Shown here: positions 16,846-25,836 of the stretch, piece by piece
Layout of the letters: each line of letters opens with the position of its first letter
How positions within the stretch are numbered: the stretch's first letter is position 1
Notes under the pieces: model-generated
Told to the model about the DNA's origin: nothing
Databases searched by the model: none
What the model saw: the letters and a program-made list of their open reading frames with translations, nothing else
DNA from: Verrucomicrobiales bacterium
GTDB taxonomy: Bacteria; Verrucomicrobiota; Verrucomicrobiia; Verrucomicrobiales; SLCJ01
Assembly: GCA_024636835.1 (NCBI GenBank)
Contig: JAGXGH010000086.1
Coordinates: 32,445 to 96,444, forward strand
DNA: 64,000 bases
Direction: 5' to 3'
Translations under genes and position numbers: made by a program

Positions 16846-17763
16846 CTATCCCCTGCTCAAGAGATATTGCATCACGCCCTTCTGCGCGTGCAGACGGTTC
16901 TCCGCTTGGGTGAAAATCTCATCCGCACGTGCTTCGAGCACAGCTTCGGTGATTTCCTTGCCGCGATACGCGGGCAAACAGTGAAGCACCATCGCGTTTG
17001 AGGCCGCTTTGGCGAGCATTGCATCGTTCACCTGAAACGCCATCAACTGCTCTTCACGACCTGCATCGTCAAGTTCTTCCTGCCCCATGCTTACCCACAC
17101 ATCCGTGTAAAGTACATCCGCGTCGGCAACCGCAGCGTCAACATCGGAACTGAAGCTGACATTTCCTTTGGTAAAATTCTCACGGAACGCCGCATCGGGG
17201 AGGCACATCTCCGGTCCGGCAACGACCAATTCAAACCCGAGACGTTCGGCCGCCCACATCCACGAACGCGACATGTTGTTGTCGCCATCGCCAAGGAAAA
17301 CAATCTTCTTCCCCTCCCAAGTGCCGAACTTCTCACGAATCGACAACAGATCCGCAATGATCTGACATGGATGTTCTTCATCAGTCAGTGCATTGATCGT
17401 AGGAATCCCAGAATACTCGGCAAAGGTTTCGACATCCGACTGATCGAAAGTCCGAATGATCGCGCCATGCACCATGCGCCCGAGAACACGCGCCGTATCT
17501 TCGATAGGCTCGCCCCGACCAAGCTGCATATCCTTTGAGGAAAGATAGATCGCGCTCCCGCCCATCTCTCTAACTCCCACTTCAAAACTCACACGGGTAC
17601 GTGTTGATGCCTTGCTGAAAATCATCGCCCAGGTCTGATTCGCAAGAATCCCCCGATTGGTGGCATTCTTATTCTTACGATCGCGCTTCGCGACCTCGCC
17701 GATTTCGACGATTCGCTCTAAATCCTGTGCGGTGCAGTGTTGAATTCCGAGAAGATGTTTCAT
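16846..17763 (-). CDS. argF: Ornithine carbamoyltransferase
   Basis: 305 residues, the normal length. The carbamoyl-phosphate site is seen as STRTRVSFEVG (residues ~53-63), the second loop as HPCQIIADL, and the ornithine loop as HCLPAYRGKEI near residue 265. SMG (WVSMGQE) contributes to substrate binding as in known OTCases. It makes citrulline from ornithine and carbamoyl phosphate in arginine synthesis. No other arginine genes are nearby. A perfect 7-bp hairpin lies in its leader at 17791-17810, and a terminator-like stem sits at its end. Confidence 0.95.
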   Translation of the reverse strand: MKHLLGIQHCTAQDLERIVEIGEVAKRDRKNKNATNRGILANQTWAMIFSKASTRTRVSFEVGVREMGGSAIYLSSKDMQLGRGEPIEDTARVLGRMVHGAIIRTFDQSDVETFAEYSGIPTINALTDEEHPCQIIADLLSIREKFGTWEGKKIVFLGDGDNNMSRSWMWAAERLGFELVVAGPEMCLPDAAFRENFTKGNVSFSSDVDAAVADADVLYTDVWVSMGQEELDDAGREEQLMAFQVNDAMLAKAASNAMVLHCLPAYRGKEITEAVLEARADEIFTQAENRLHAQKGVMQYLLSRG

Positions 17764-17790
17764 AGCTGATTAGAAAAGTTACCCTCCATA

Positions 17791-17810
17791 CGTCGCAGAT
17801 TTTTGCGACG
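17791..17810 (-). promoter_or_regulatory. Hairpin in the argF leader
   Basis: Perfect 7-bp arms (CGTCGCA and TGCGACG) enclose a 6-base loop, 28 bp upstream of the argF start. On the minus strand no T-run follows, so this is more likely a leader structure or protein site than a terminator for panE. The remaining bases of 17764-17998 show no gene. Confidence 0.4.
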
Positions 17811-17998
17811 TTTCGAGAAATTGGGGAAGGAACAAGATGAACACCAAACATCTAAGGATGCAACTGAATTTCGCGACACAAACGAGACAAGAAACGCGGA
17901 ACGAACATCTCTTCACCCCGGCGCAGTCGTATGAAATGTAGTTAGACGTGTCGGCTAACACCTCATATCCGGCACCGCCGCAAACCACTTCACGCCCT

Positions 17999-18934
17999 TC
18001 ATGGTGAAACACTCGCTTGATACGCCTCCATCGCTTTAAGAAGTATCCGCATTTCAGGAACATCCACACCTACCTCCTCAGCACGAAGCACAGGAAGACG
18101 CCAAATAGAATCTAATTCGATCCGTCGACCGGAGTGATAGTCGAGCAAACTCGATGGCCGGTAGGGCCCCATGTTTCTCGTCACTTCCATCTGCTTGGAA
18201 ACCAAGGTTTCGACCTCTCCGATATCGTAACCAAGGGCACTCGCTACGGCGTGCACCTCTCTCATCAGTCGCTCGACCTTATCGCTCACTCGCGACATAA
18301 TCTCTGCGCAATCGATACCACCCTCGGCAATGGCCAATCCATTAAACGGAATGTTCCAGAACAACTTCCGCCATTGCGCTGCGGCAAGATTTTCAACCGC
18401 CTTGGCCTGGATGCCGCACGCACAAAGTTCATTCACTAATTCCTCACAAGCCCCTTCTCGTCCGCGATAGCATCCGACCGTAACATGCCCCTGATCGATA
18501 TGATGAATCACCCCGGGTTCAATGCGGTTGAGACAGACAAAGCACAGCCCACTGTAGATTTCGGACTGAGGAAATTTTTCACCAAAGAACACATCGTTGC
18601 CCAGTCCATTCTGAAGCGTCAGAATGGTAGTGCCTTCTCCGACCATGGGCTTCACCCACTCCGCCACTTCGGCGTTTCCAGTTGTCTTCGTCGCAATAAT
18701 CACTAAATCCACCACACCAACTTGGGATGGACGTTCGCTGACCTCAATCGGATCGAGATGAAAACTTTCCGCCACCTCACTGCGCACTTGGAGACCACGC
18801 AAACGAAGGCTTGGCACATCTGACCGCCCAATAAAGATCACATCACCACCGGAGTTGGCGATCAATCCACCGTAATAGCCACCGATCCCACCAGTGCCAA
18901 CTATCGCAACTTTACCTAGCGTCTTTGCCATCAT
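17999..18934 (-). CDS. Ketopantoate reductase family protein (PanE/ApbA)
   Basis: 311 residues from the ATG at 18934 (a second ATG follows at once). The NADP-binding motif VAIVGTGGIGGYYGG is at the N-terminus. LVIIATKTTGN and TILTLQNGLGN are classic PanE strands, and the C-terminal half has the helical dimer domain with SSLLDYHSGRRIELD. It likely reduces 2-dehydropantoate to pantoate for CoA synthesis; related reductases with other substrates exist, so the substrate is not certain. It starts 12 bp after the ubiE/menG stop, so the two are probably co-transcribed. Confidence 0.82.
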   Translation of the reverse strand: MMAKTLGKVAIVGTGGIGGYYGGLIANSGGDVIFIGRSDVPSLRLRGLQVRSEVAESFHLDPIEVSERPSQVGVVDLVIIATKTTGNAEVAEWVKPMVGEGTTILTLQNGLGNDVFFGEKFPQSEIYSGLCFVCLNRIEPGVIHHIDQGHVTVGCYRGREGACEELVNELCACGIQAKAVENLAAAQWRKLFWNIPFNGLAIAEGGIDCAEIMSRVSDKVERLMREVHAVASALGYDIGEVETLVSKQMEVTRNMGPYRPSSLLDYHSGRRIELDSIWRLPVLRAEEVGVDVPEMRILLKAMEAYQASVSP

Positions 18935-18946
18935 AACCAGTAGCAC

Positions 18947-19624
18947 TTAACCCACAGCGTTCGCCGTGTAAATCGAAGCCACCCCGAATGACAAAGGATC
19001 ACACTTCGCATCGGTAAACCCATTCGCATCGATGAGATCGGTCATCTCACTACCGGAAGGAAACTTTTCAATCGTTCCACCAAGATAGGCATAGGCGTCT
19101 TTTTGCCCGGTAATCACTCCTGCGACATTCGGCAAAAGGGTGTGGAGGTAAAACCGATACGGGCCGCGTAGTAGTCCGGCGGGAAGTGAAAAATCGAGCA
19201 CCAACATCATCCCGCCCGGCTTCAGCACGCGGGACATCTCACGGATTCCCTTCGGCCAGTCCGCCATGTTACGCAGACCGAATGCGACGGTCACCACGTC
19301 AAACGAATCGTCAGCAAAGGGCAGCGCCATTCCATCGGCGGCGACGAGGTGTTTGATCTTTCGTTTGCGCGCCTCATCGAGCATCGGCACACAGAAATCC
19401 GCGCCAACAACCGTGGCGTCGGGAATACGTCCTTGGATTTCTTCCGCAAGATCACCTGATCCAGTCGCAAGATCCAACACCATAGCCGGCGATTTTGCCG
19501 CGACGATCTTGCCCACTTTTTTCCGCCACAGCACGTCCACACCAAGGCTCAACACATGGTTGGTCACCACATATTTATCGGCAATTCGAGCGAACGCGTT
19601 TCGGACGTATTTTGGGTCTTGCAT
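18947..19624 (-). CDS. ubiE/menG: Demethylmenaquinone methyltransferase
   Basis: About 225 residues from the ATG at 19624 (MQDPKYVRNAFARIADKY), a start that fits the family better than the upstream TTG at 19663. The SAM site is VLDLATGSGDLAEEI. Then come DATVVGADFCVPML and the family marker VTVAFGLRNMADWPKGI, with ending motifs such as AYLGGTIEKFPSG. It methylates demethylmenaquinone in the last step of menaquinone synthesis, matching the other men genes at 32674-47130. Confidence 0.93.
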   Translation of the reverse strand: MQDPKYVRNAFARIADKYVVTNHVLSLGVDVLWRKKVGKIVAAKSPAMVLDLATGSGDLAEEIQGRIPDATVVGADFCVPMLDEARKRKIKHLVAADGMALPFADDSFDVVTVAFGLRNMADWPKGIREMSRVLKPGGMMLVLDFSLPAGLLRGPYRFYLHTLLPNVAGVITGQKDAYAYLGGTIEKFPSGSEMTDLIDANGFTDAKCDPLSFGVASIYTANAVG

Positions 19625-19917
19625 CTGCCCACAACATGCGCGGATTCTCGTCACTTCCAACAAAGAAACTCACTCTAGAAAGGAAAATAGGAACCACAGA
19701 TTTCACGGATATACACGGATAATCAGTGAGTTACATCGACTAGGCGACTAACCCTCTGGTTGATCGAGATGAATTTCATAAGTGCCTCTAAATCCGTGCT
19801 TTCCGTGTCATTTGACTTCGTCCGTCTCCGCTGCGTTACGGCTGTGGTTCTCATCTCTGATTTTAGGCTCACTCTTTGCTGAGTGCTGATCCAAACATCA
19901 TTCCGGCAGGTCGGCAT
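19625..19917. other. Intergenic region with dispersed repeat
   Basis: No gene is supported. It holds an ACCACAGATTTCACGGATAT-type motif at about 19692-19720 and, at 19792-19849, a 58-bp block about 86% identical to 55396-55453 (ending GGCTGTGGTT). Such 'accacagat...acggat' units are a familiar class of non-coding dispersed repeats in environmental bacteria. Confidence 0.6.
19792..19849 (+). repeat. 58-bp dispersed repeat, copy 1
   Basis: Aligned without gaps to 55396-55453, with 8 mismatches counted by eye. Both copies are intergenic, with no coding capacity that stands out. Confidence 0.7.
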
Positions 19918-21426
19918 TCAGGATTTCACCACCAACTCTTGCAGTCGATAATACTCATCACTCAGAGCAACCTCTTCATCTCCATCGAAGACCTGCTCAA
20001 TCACGGCACCGGCTCGACCATCTTTTGCCTTAATCGTTACCCTTCCTGCCGCATCGTAGCCTAGCTCTACCTCGACAGGATAATTCTTCTCAGGTTCTGC
20101 AATCGGACCAAAGGTGAACTTGCCCAAGTTTTCCGCGACTTCGTATTCATCCTTACGCTGCAGCACTTCGATCGACACGGTTTTCTGCTCTTTGCTTCTC
20201 GTGTAAAGAGTTTCTCTTGCTGTGGCTGGCACAGGCACGTTCTTTTCAATCAATGCATGGAATACAGCCTTCTTTGCCTGAGGATCAAAAACCCTGACCC
20301 CCAGCTCATTACCGGTGACCAACTGTCGCAGTGGGGGCGCTGCCACTTGCTTATCACCGTGCATCTGTTCCGCCAAGATCGCTGCACCATAGGCAACTGA
20401 GGCATGAGGTTGCTGCCTGCGCACACGAGTCTTTGGTAATCCGCTCATCTCACGAACTTTTCGCTCCACGCAGGGAAGCAAACTACTCCCTCCGGTGAGC
20501 ACCAGATCGTCGATATCATCCCAACCCATACCCGCCGCTTTCAGCGCCTTTTCACAAATCAACTCACTGGCTTCCAACCAAGGTTCCGCAGCCTCCTCAA
20601 ACTGTGCACGGTTAAACGTCACGCGAATCTGCCGCCCGGCAAGAATCAAGGGCTTACTAATGACTCCCCGACCTGGCTCGGATAGCTCAATTTTGGCACG
20701 CGTCGCAAAAGTTCTTAGCTTTTGCATCGCCTCGTTATCATCGCTAATTCCTACCCGGTGCTGACTACGGTATTGATCCTCAACAATACCCATGATCACT
20801 TCATCGAAGTTCTTCCCACCAATATTTTTCGCACCTTCAGTTGCCAACACATAAAGCCCATCCGGTGTTGCCTGGAGCACTGTCGCATCCAAGGTGCCAC
20901 CGCCAATATCGAAAACGAAGATCGTTTTCTCGCCATGCTTTGCATCAAGACCGAAATACGTTGCCGCAGCCACAGGCTCTTCTACGACGCCTAGCACGGG
21001 AAGATCCGCGAGCCGCCCTGCGTTTACCGTCGCTCGCCGCTCCGCTTCATTGAAATGCGCCGGCACCGTGATCACCGCACCGGTGACCGCTTCCTGGCAA
21101 GCCGACTCTGCATCTGCTTTCAACTTTCGTAACACCAATGAGGAGATTGCCTCGGCAGAGTAGTCCCTCCCTTGGTGGTCGGTGAACACCGTCTTGTCCG
21201 TTCCCATGGAAAGTTTGGCAAATCGACAAATAGCTAGCCCCGCCTCCTCATCCAACAACTGCTCCACCAAATCACCGACCAAGCATCCACGCTCGCCCAC
21301 ATGGACGACGGAAGCCGTCTGAAAGTTCTCGCTGTTGTCCAGATGCGGACACAACACGGGAGTACCCGCACGGTTCACATACCCCACCAGCGAAAATGTC
21401 GTTCCAAGGTCTATTCCTATGATCAT
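19918..21426 (-). CDS. Hsp70-family protein (DnaK-like, divergent)
   Basis: 502 residues from the ATG at 21426, where the Hsp70 start IIGIDLGTTFS begins; the longer frame adds 20 unlikely residues. Nucleotide-binding motifs are all present: IDLGTT (phosphate 1), FVFDIGGGTLDATV (phosphate 2), VVEEPVAAATYFG (connect) and LTGGSSLLPCVE (adenosine). After residue ~370 only ~130 residues remain. These look like a beta substrate-binding part (VPVPATARETLYT) without the full helical lid of DnaK. It is thus an accessory Hsp70, not the housekeeping one. It is followed upstream by two J-like/PEGA/FGE proteins, suggesting dedicated partners. There is no grpE or dnaJ nearby. Confidence 0.88.
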   Translation of the reverse strand: MIIGIDLGTTFSLVGYVNRAGTPVLCPHLDNSENFQTASVVHVGERGCLVGDLVEQLLDEEAGLAICRFAKLSMGTDKTVFTDHQGRDYSAEAISSLVLRKLKADAESACQEAVTGAVITVPAHFNEAERRATVNAGRLADLPVLGVVEEPVAAATYFGLDAKHGEKTIFVFDIGGGTLDATVLQATPDGLYVLATEGAKNIGGKNFDEVIMGIVEDQYRSQHRVGISDDNEAMQKLRTFATRAKIELSEPGRGVISKPLILAGRQIRVTFNRAQFEEAAEPWLEASELICEKALKAAGMGWDDIDDLVLTGGSSLLPCVERKVREMSGLPKTRVRRQQPHASVAYGAAILAEQMHGDKQVAAPPLRQLVTGNELGVRVFDPQAKKAVFHALIEKNVPVPATARETLYTRSKEQKTVSIEVLQRKDEYEVAENLGKFTFGPIAEPEKNYPVEVELGYDAAGRVTIKAKDGRAGAVIEQVFDGDEEVALSDEYYRLQELVVKS

Positions 21427-21544
21427 CGTTTCGTGTTCAGTCTCGTCTACTCTCGATTCTTTATTACCACCATCCAAGCATTTCAATCATGGACTCGTTA
21501 TTGCTCATTACATTTATCTAAACTAGCAAGAGTCCATAAGTGAT

Positions 21545-23797
21545 CTAGTCGCCAGCGCCACAATCCAGCACACACCGAAAGCCTATCGTGCTCCATCGAG
21601 AATCGGGTATATGGAAGCTTCGTGTAGATGACCAATACCACCATTGCGCACTGCTATACCAAGAACTGCCACGAACTACACGATCAGGACTTTCATCATT
21701 AAAAGTTTCCTCGCACCATTCGGCCACATTACCTCCCATGTCATACAATCCGTACTTATTTGCTTTATAACTTCCAACAGGAGCAACACGTGCATGCGCA
21801 TCGACATGACCTTCAATCGGGTCTGACCACGACGGCCAGCTTCCACCCACTACTGCCTCACTACCCGCATAGTTACCATCGTCACTCTTCGGTGGCCAAT
21901 AGTTTCCAAATGGATACTGGTCCTCAATTTCTGCATTTTTGCTCTTTATTGTAGCGCTAGCCTCCTCATTAAGGCCCACGGCGACGCTCCACTCGTGATC
22001 AAAAGACAACCGATACATCTGACCTTCGCGAATCTTTCCAAGCCCGAGTTCGCGGCTAGTTAGCCACTTGCAAAACGCCCTCGCATCAATCCAGCTGACT
22101 CCGCAAACTGCGTGATCGCCAGTTTGAGCATGACCTGGACTCTTCCAAGTTCGACCTACTTGATTTAGACCTTTCCGTCCATTCTTAATATCCAGTGAAT
22201 ACATACCGCCTGTCGCATCATAACCGGTCTCCTTGACGAAGGCTTCGAAGTCCTTCAGCCTAGTCTCATAAACACTGAACAATACCTTATCACCGCCAGC
22301 GGGCACAAACTTCATTCCTATTGTGTTAGTATAGGTGCCATCACCAGTGGGATAGGGAGTCTTCTCCAAGCTCACAAATTTACTGCCCACTTCATCAGCC
22401 TTCACCATTACGCGCACTTCCGATTTCTTGAACCTCTGCTTCCTCAAACTTAATACGTGCTCGCCGGTTGGGACCACGGTCTCATATGGTGTCTTTCCTA
22501 ACACCTCTCCCAAGCTATTAATCACATCAGCTCCCGCTGGATCACTGGTCAACTTTAGTGTCCCTTGCGAAAAGCGTGACGTAATCTCTTCTTTCTTATC
22601 TCTTTCCACCACCACTTTTTCATGGTAATCCGGCCAGCCGGAACGCTTCATCACCACTTCGTATTCGCCCGTCGGCAAGTCCGCTTCCACTCCCGGTGTC
22701 TGCCCACTGCGTGGCTCGAATTCGCGATCGCTCTTCACATCACTGGTCACTTGTGAGAGAGAGTAACTCATCCCTTCAGGAGTGCTCTTTACCAGCACCG
22801 CACCTTCGCTGCGATTCAAACGCACCGGGCCCATCATCGTGGTGTCATCCTTACGCACCACCGCCGTCTGGGTCACTGGATCGTAACCTTTCTTCTCGAT
22901 CACCACCTCATATCTCCCCAGCTTCAAGTCCACGTAATTGGCTGGGCTCAATTCTTCACCCTTGCCACTCAATCTCACCGTTGCACCGCCTGGTTCAGTC
23001 TTCACCACCACCGCACCACGAGCCGTCGCCAATAGCGATTTTAGACTATCTCTTGCAGTTGATGCCTCGGAGTGATTTTCATCCAAATCCAAAACCTTCT
23101 CAAACCCTTCCAAGGCATTCTCCCACTCTTCCTGACTCTGCATCAAACGTGCGCTCGCCAATAAGCCATCGATCTTCCGCTGTCGATCTGCCAAGGCGCG
23201 CACATTATCAGCCTCAACTTTATCTAACGCTACTTTCACCCGCTTTTCGCCATCGAGTGCTTCTTTCCAAGTTGGTTTTAATGACAGCGCTTCCGCATAC
23301 ACCTCTGCCGCCTCACCCCAACTCTCGGACTCTTCATGCACCATCCCCTGCTGAACCAACCTCGCTGCCATCTCGCGCTTAGGATTCTCTATCCCAAACC
23401 ACCAGCCAGCTCCAGCACAGCACATCAGCAACACCAACACAACAGCGACCAGGATTTCTTTCCCGTGCCCACCGCTCTGAGCCACTTTTTTGCGTTTCGG
23501 TGGTGTCTTCTCATCAACGCCTGCCGCATCTACTATGCCAGCTGGACTTTCGACCTGCCCATCAAAATCCGGTCTCAAAGCCGGTAAATCCCCACCATCA
23601 GCCGCTAGTTCGATCACTTCAATCGCCTCTTCCATCCGAGTGATCGACTCGCGATATTTCTGTGCTAATCCAGGAGTCGGAGCCCTCGCCAACTTCTCCT
23701 CCAACTTCCGACGCTGAGTAGAAAACGCCTCGTGGCGCAAGTGTTCATCAGCGCCGGGTTCCACTCCCAGCACCTTGTAAGCATCTTCTAAATTCAT
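21545..23797 (-). CDS. Membrane protein: J-like head, TM, TPR-like, PEGA x3, FGE-like domain (paralogue 1)
   Basis: About 750 residues. Residues 1-60 read like a J domain (DAYKVLGVEPGAD, then helices) but lack the HPD tripeptide; APTPG stands near that point. One membrane helix follows (ILVAVVLVLLMCCAGAGWW, about 130-150), then a TPR-like helical stretch with ALSLKPTWKEAL and VLDLDENHSEA. Three PEGA-type repeats follow (TEPGGATVRLSG, STPEGMSYSLSQ, SDPAGADV), and a C-terminal FGE/SUMF1-like domain with GGNVAEWCEE, VVRGSSW and IGFRCVLD. FGE-like folds here probably bind a ligand or act structurally. The catalytic cysteine pair of true FGE is not obvious. A close paralogue is at 28271-30751. Confidence 0.8.
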   Translation of the reverse strand: MNLEDAYKVLGVEPGADEHLRHEAFSTQRRKLEEKLARAPTPGLAQKYRESITRMEEAIEVIELAADGGDLPALRPDFDGQVESPAGIVDAAGVDEKTPPKRKKVAQSGGHGKEILVAVVLVLLMCCAGAGWWFGIENPKREMAARLVQQGMVHEESESWGEAAEVYAEALSLKPTWKEALDGEKRVKVALDKVEADNVRALADRQRKIDGLLASARLMQSQEEWENALEGFEKVLDLDENHSEASTARDSLKSLLATARGAVVVKTEPGGATVRLSGKGEELSPANYVDLKLGRYEVVIEKKGYDPVTQTAVVRKDDTTMMGPVRLNRSEGAVLVKSTPEGMSYSLSQVTSDVKSDREFEPRSGQTPGVEADLPTGEYEVVMKRSGWPDYHEKVVVERDKKEEITSRFSQGTLKLTSDPAGADVINSLGEVLGKTPYETVVPTGEHVLSLRKQRFKKSEVRVMVKADEVGSKFVSLEKTPYPTGDGTYTNTIGMKFVPAGGDKVLFSVYETRLKDFEAFVKETGYDATGGMYSLDIKNGRKGLNQVGRTWKSPGHAQTGDHAVCGVSWIDARAFCKWLTSRELGLGKIREGQMYRLSFDHEWSVAVGLNEEASATIKSKNAEIEDQYPFGNYWPPKSDDGNYAGSEAVVGGSWPSWSDPIEGHVDAHARVAPVGSYKANKYGLYDMGGNVAEWCEETFNDESPDRVVRGSSWYSSAQWWYWSSTRSFHIPDSRWSTIGFRCVLDCGAGD

Positions 23798-23823
23798 CAT
23801 TTCTCGATTCGTCTCAACGTTGA

Positions 23824-25773
23824 TTATTTCTTGTTAAATCTCACCACCCAGTCGCGCAGCCACTTCTCAAGTGCCGTGCGGATCGCCGGCATCCTTCCTG
23901 CCACTCCCGATGCCTCACGACGTCTCTCATCCAACTGGCGCAACCGTTGCTCGATCGATTTCTCCTGATCTCTGCTCGCGCGGGTGCGCTTTTCCTGTTC
24001 GGCCTGAAGTAATGACTCCCTGGCCTGCACCTGATCGCCCAACTCACCGGCGAGAGTGCGCATCACCTTTTGCAAATATTGCCCGACTAAATTCTGCTGT
24101 TCGCGGAACAAATCGGCCACCACCCGCCGCAGTTCCCTACCCGTCGCGTCATGCAGTTTTTCCAATTCCTTTTCAATGGTGAGATTCTGCTGCTTGCGAA
24201 TGCTCACATAAGTCCAGAAGAACCCGATGATCATCAGCGGCAACATCGCAGCGTAAAGATACGTCCGTAAATTCGTCTGCTCACCGAGCAATGTTCCGAT
24301 CGCGCCGAAGACCATCCCCAACATCAGAATCCCGAAAATTCCTTGGCGAGCCTTACCTAAACGAGAGCCAATACTCGGCTTCGGCATTTCGCCACGATAG
24401 CGAATTTCCGGTCTCGCCAATCCCGTCATCGAGCTCCAGAAAGCCTTTTCGTCCAAACCCGGAAACGTTGGCTTAAATGCGATTCCAGCTTGTTCGGTCA
24501 ACCGCTTCCTCAGCGACTCGCCAGCCAAATCCAGTGCTTCTTGGATCATCTTCAGATCCTTGATCAGACGCTGTCGACAAAACGCCTCTACCTCACGGAC
24601 CAAGCCATCCTGACACCCTTCATCGAGAGTCAACTTGATGACATTCCCACGGGCATCCTGCAAAATATCCTCCGCATCAATTTCGCCAGCCAATTCGTCC
24701 ATTCGTTGATACGCCCCACCGCCGGCCACCAGCAAACGCTTGCTCTCCTCCTCCACACTCCGACGCAATGCCTCCATTTCCTCCTGCAAGGTTTCTCTCA
24801 CCTTATCGACCTCCCGTCTCAATTCCTTGTGCTGACCACTCCCCGTGATTAACCCGGATTGCTGGAGCTTCTTTTGATTCTGAAGATTAACGTCTGCCTG
24901 CTCCACCTCACCCTGCAACAACTCCACCCCGGCCTCCAGCTCCCGCTGACGCCGCGTTTCCTGGATAAACCGCCGCAACTCGCTCGACGGCTGAGTCAGT
25001 AATTCCAGACGAGCATCCACCACATCCGCTCCGCTGTTCATCCGCATCGGCGAGAGACTACAAACCACCTTCCATCCCAGCCACCATCCTTTCGAAGGCA
25101 AGCCACCGGTTTCCTTGCCGTTTCCGACCAAACATTGCAAGCCGACCATTTGCTCCATCAGAAGTTGCAGCGTATCGCGCTCCGCCTGGCCAAATTCCGC
25201 TTCCACTGGCCCACAGAGGAACAACCAATCCGCACCATCCGCCAGCACTGACAACAGTGCAGGTTTCTTCACCAGAGCCGACAAGCTTTCAGGGACCAGC
25301 AAGCGCAATCCGCGTCGACGCGATGGTGCCGGCAATTGCAAGCGCAAAGGATCCATCCACGATGATGGGTTCCCCTCCTGCAACAGATCCTCGTCCTCCA
25401 GTGCAGCGACAAACGACTCCGCCTGATCGAACTCCTGCAGCGACTCTCCGGTATCGAGCGAAAACCCGCGCTCTTGCAACAAGATTTCGGTATAGCCGAT
25501 TCGCGACGGCACGATAACCCGGCAGATATTATAATCATCTCCAACCAGTGCCGATACCGCGGCAGCTGTCGACTCAGGAGTCAAGCCAACTAAAACCGCT
25601 CGCACTGGGTCGCTAAACAAAGGCTGACCCAAACGCTCAAACGCATCACACAGTGGAGTGATCGCCTGCCCAGCTTCCTGGGCTTGTGCCAAACGCCCGG
25701 CAATTTCCGCCGCTTCACCCAATTCGCGCCGCACGAGATTTTCATCGGCGGATGTGATCGTCAAAGCTTCCAT
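23824..25773 (-). CDS. Dynamin-like membrane protein with degenerate P-loop (hypothetical)
   Basis: 649 residues. Residues ~60-80 (AVLVGLTPESTAAAVSALVG) sit where a dynamin-like GTPase has its P-loop but lack the GKS/T lysine. Residues ~165-200 (LLVPESLSALVKK, GADWLFLCGP) resemble later G-domain strands. A long coiled coil (~255-345) follows, with two membrane helices near 470-525 (GILMLGMVFGAIGTLL and AAMLPLMIIGFFW) and a Glu/Arg-rich coiled-coil tail. Overall it resembles bacterial dynamin-like proteins, with two hydrophobic helices between coiled coils, but it may not bind GTP. Dynamin identity is inference from layout. It lies 26 bp from the PEGA/FGE gene downstream. Confidence 0.5.
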   Translation of the reverse strand: MEALTITSADENLVRRELGEAAEIAGRLAQAQEAGQAITPLCDAFERLGQPLFSDPVRAVLVGLTPESTAAAVSALVGDDYNICRVIVPSRIGYTEILLQERGFSLDTGESLQEFDQAESFVAALEDEDLLQEGNPSSWMDPLRLQLPAPSRRRGLRLLVPESLSALVKKPALLSVLADGADWLFLCGPVEAEFGQAERDTLQLLMEQMVGLQCLVGNGKETGGLPSKGWWLGWKVVCSLSPMRMNSGADVVDARLELLTQPSSELRRFIQETRRQRELEAGVELLQGEVEQADVNLQNQKKLQQSGLITGSGQHKELRREVDKVRETLQEEMEALRRSVEEESKRLLVAGGGAYQRMDELAGEIDAEDILQDARGNVIKLTLDEGCQDGLVREVEAFCRQRLIKDLKMIQEALDLAGESLRKRLTEQAGIAFKPTFPGLDEKAFWSSMTGLARPEIRYRGEMPKPSIGSRLGKARQGIFGILMLGMVFGAIGTLLGEQTNLRTYLYAAMLPLMIIGFFWTYVSIRKQQNLTIEKELEKLHDATGRELRRVVADLFREQQNLVGQYLQKVMRTLAGELGDQVQARESLLQAEQEKRTRASRDQEKSIEQRLRQLDERRREASGVAGRMPAIRTALEKWLRDWVVRFNKK

Positions 25774-25836
25774 ACTCTCAGCATTTCCGTCAGCAAAAAA
25801 AGGTCAAGCCCGACGTGTCTAACAAACACTCAAAAA

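Noticed and set aside
21545..23797. True formylglycine-generating enzyme for the sulfatase
   Set aside because: The FGE-like domain is at the end of a PEGA/J-like membrane protein, and the catalytic cysteine pair is not apparent.
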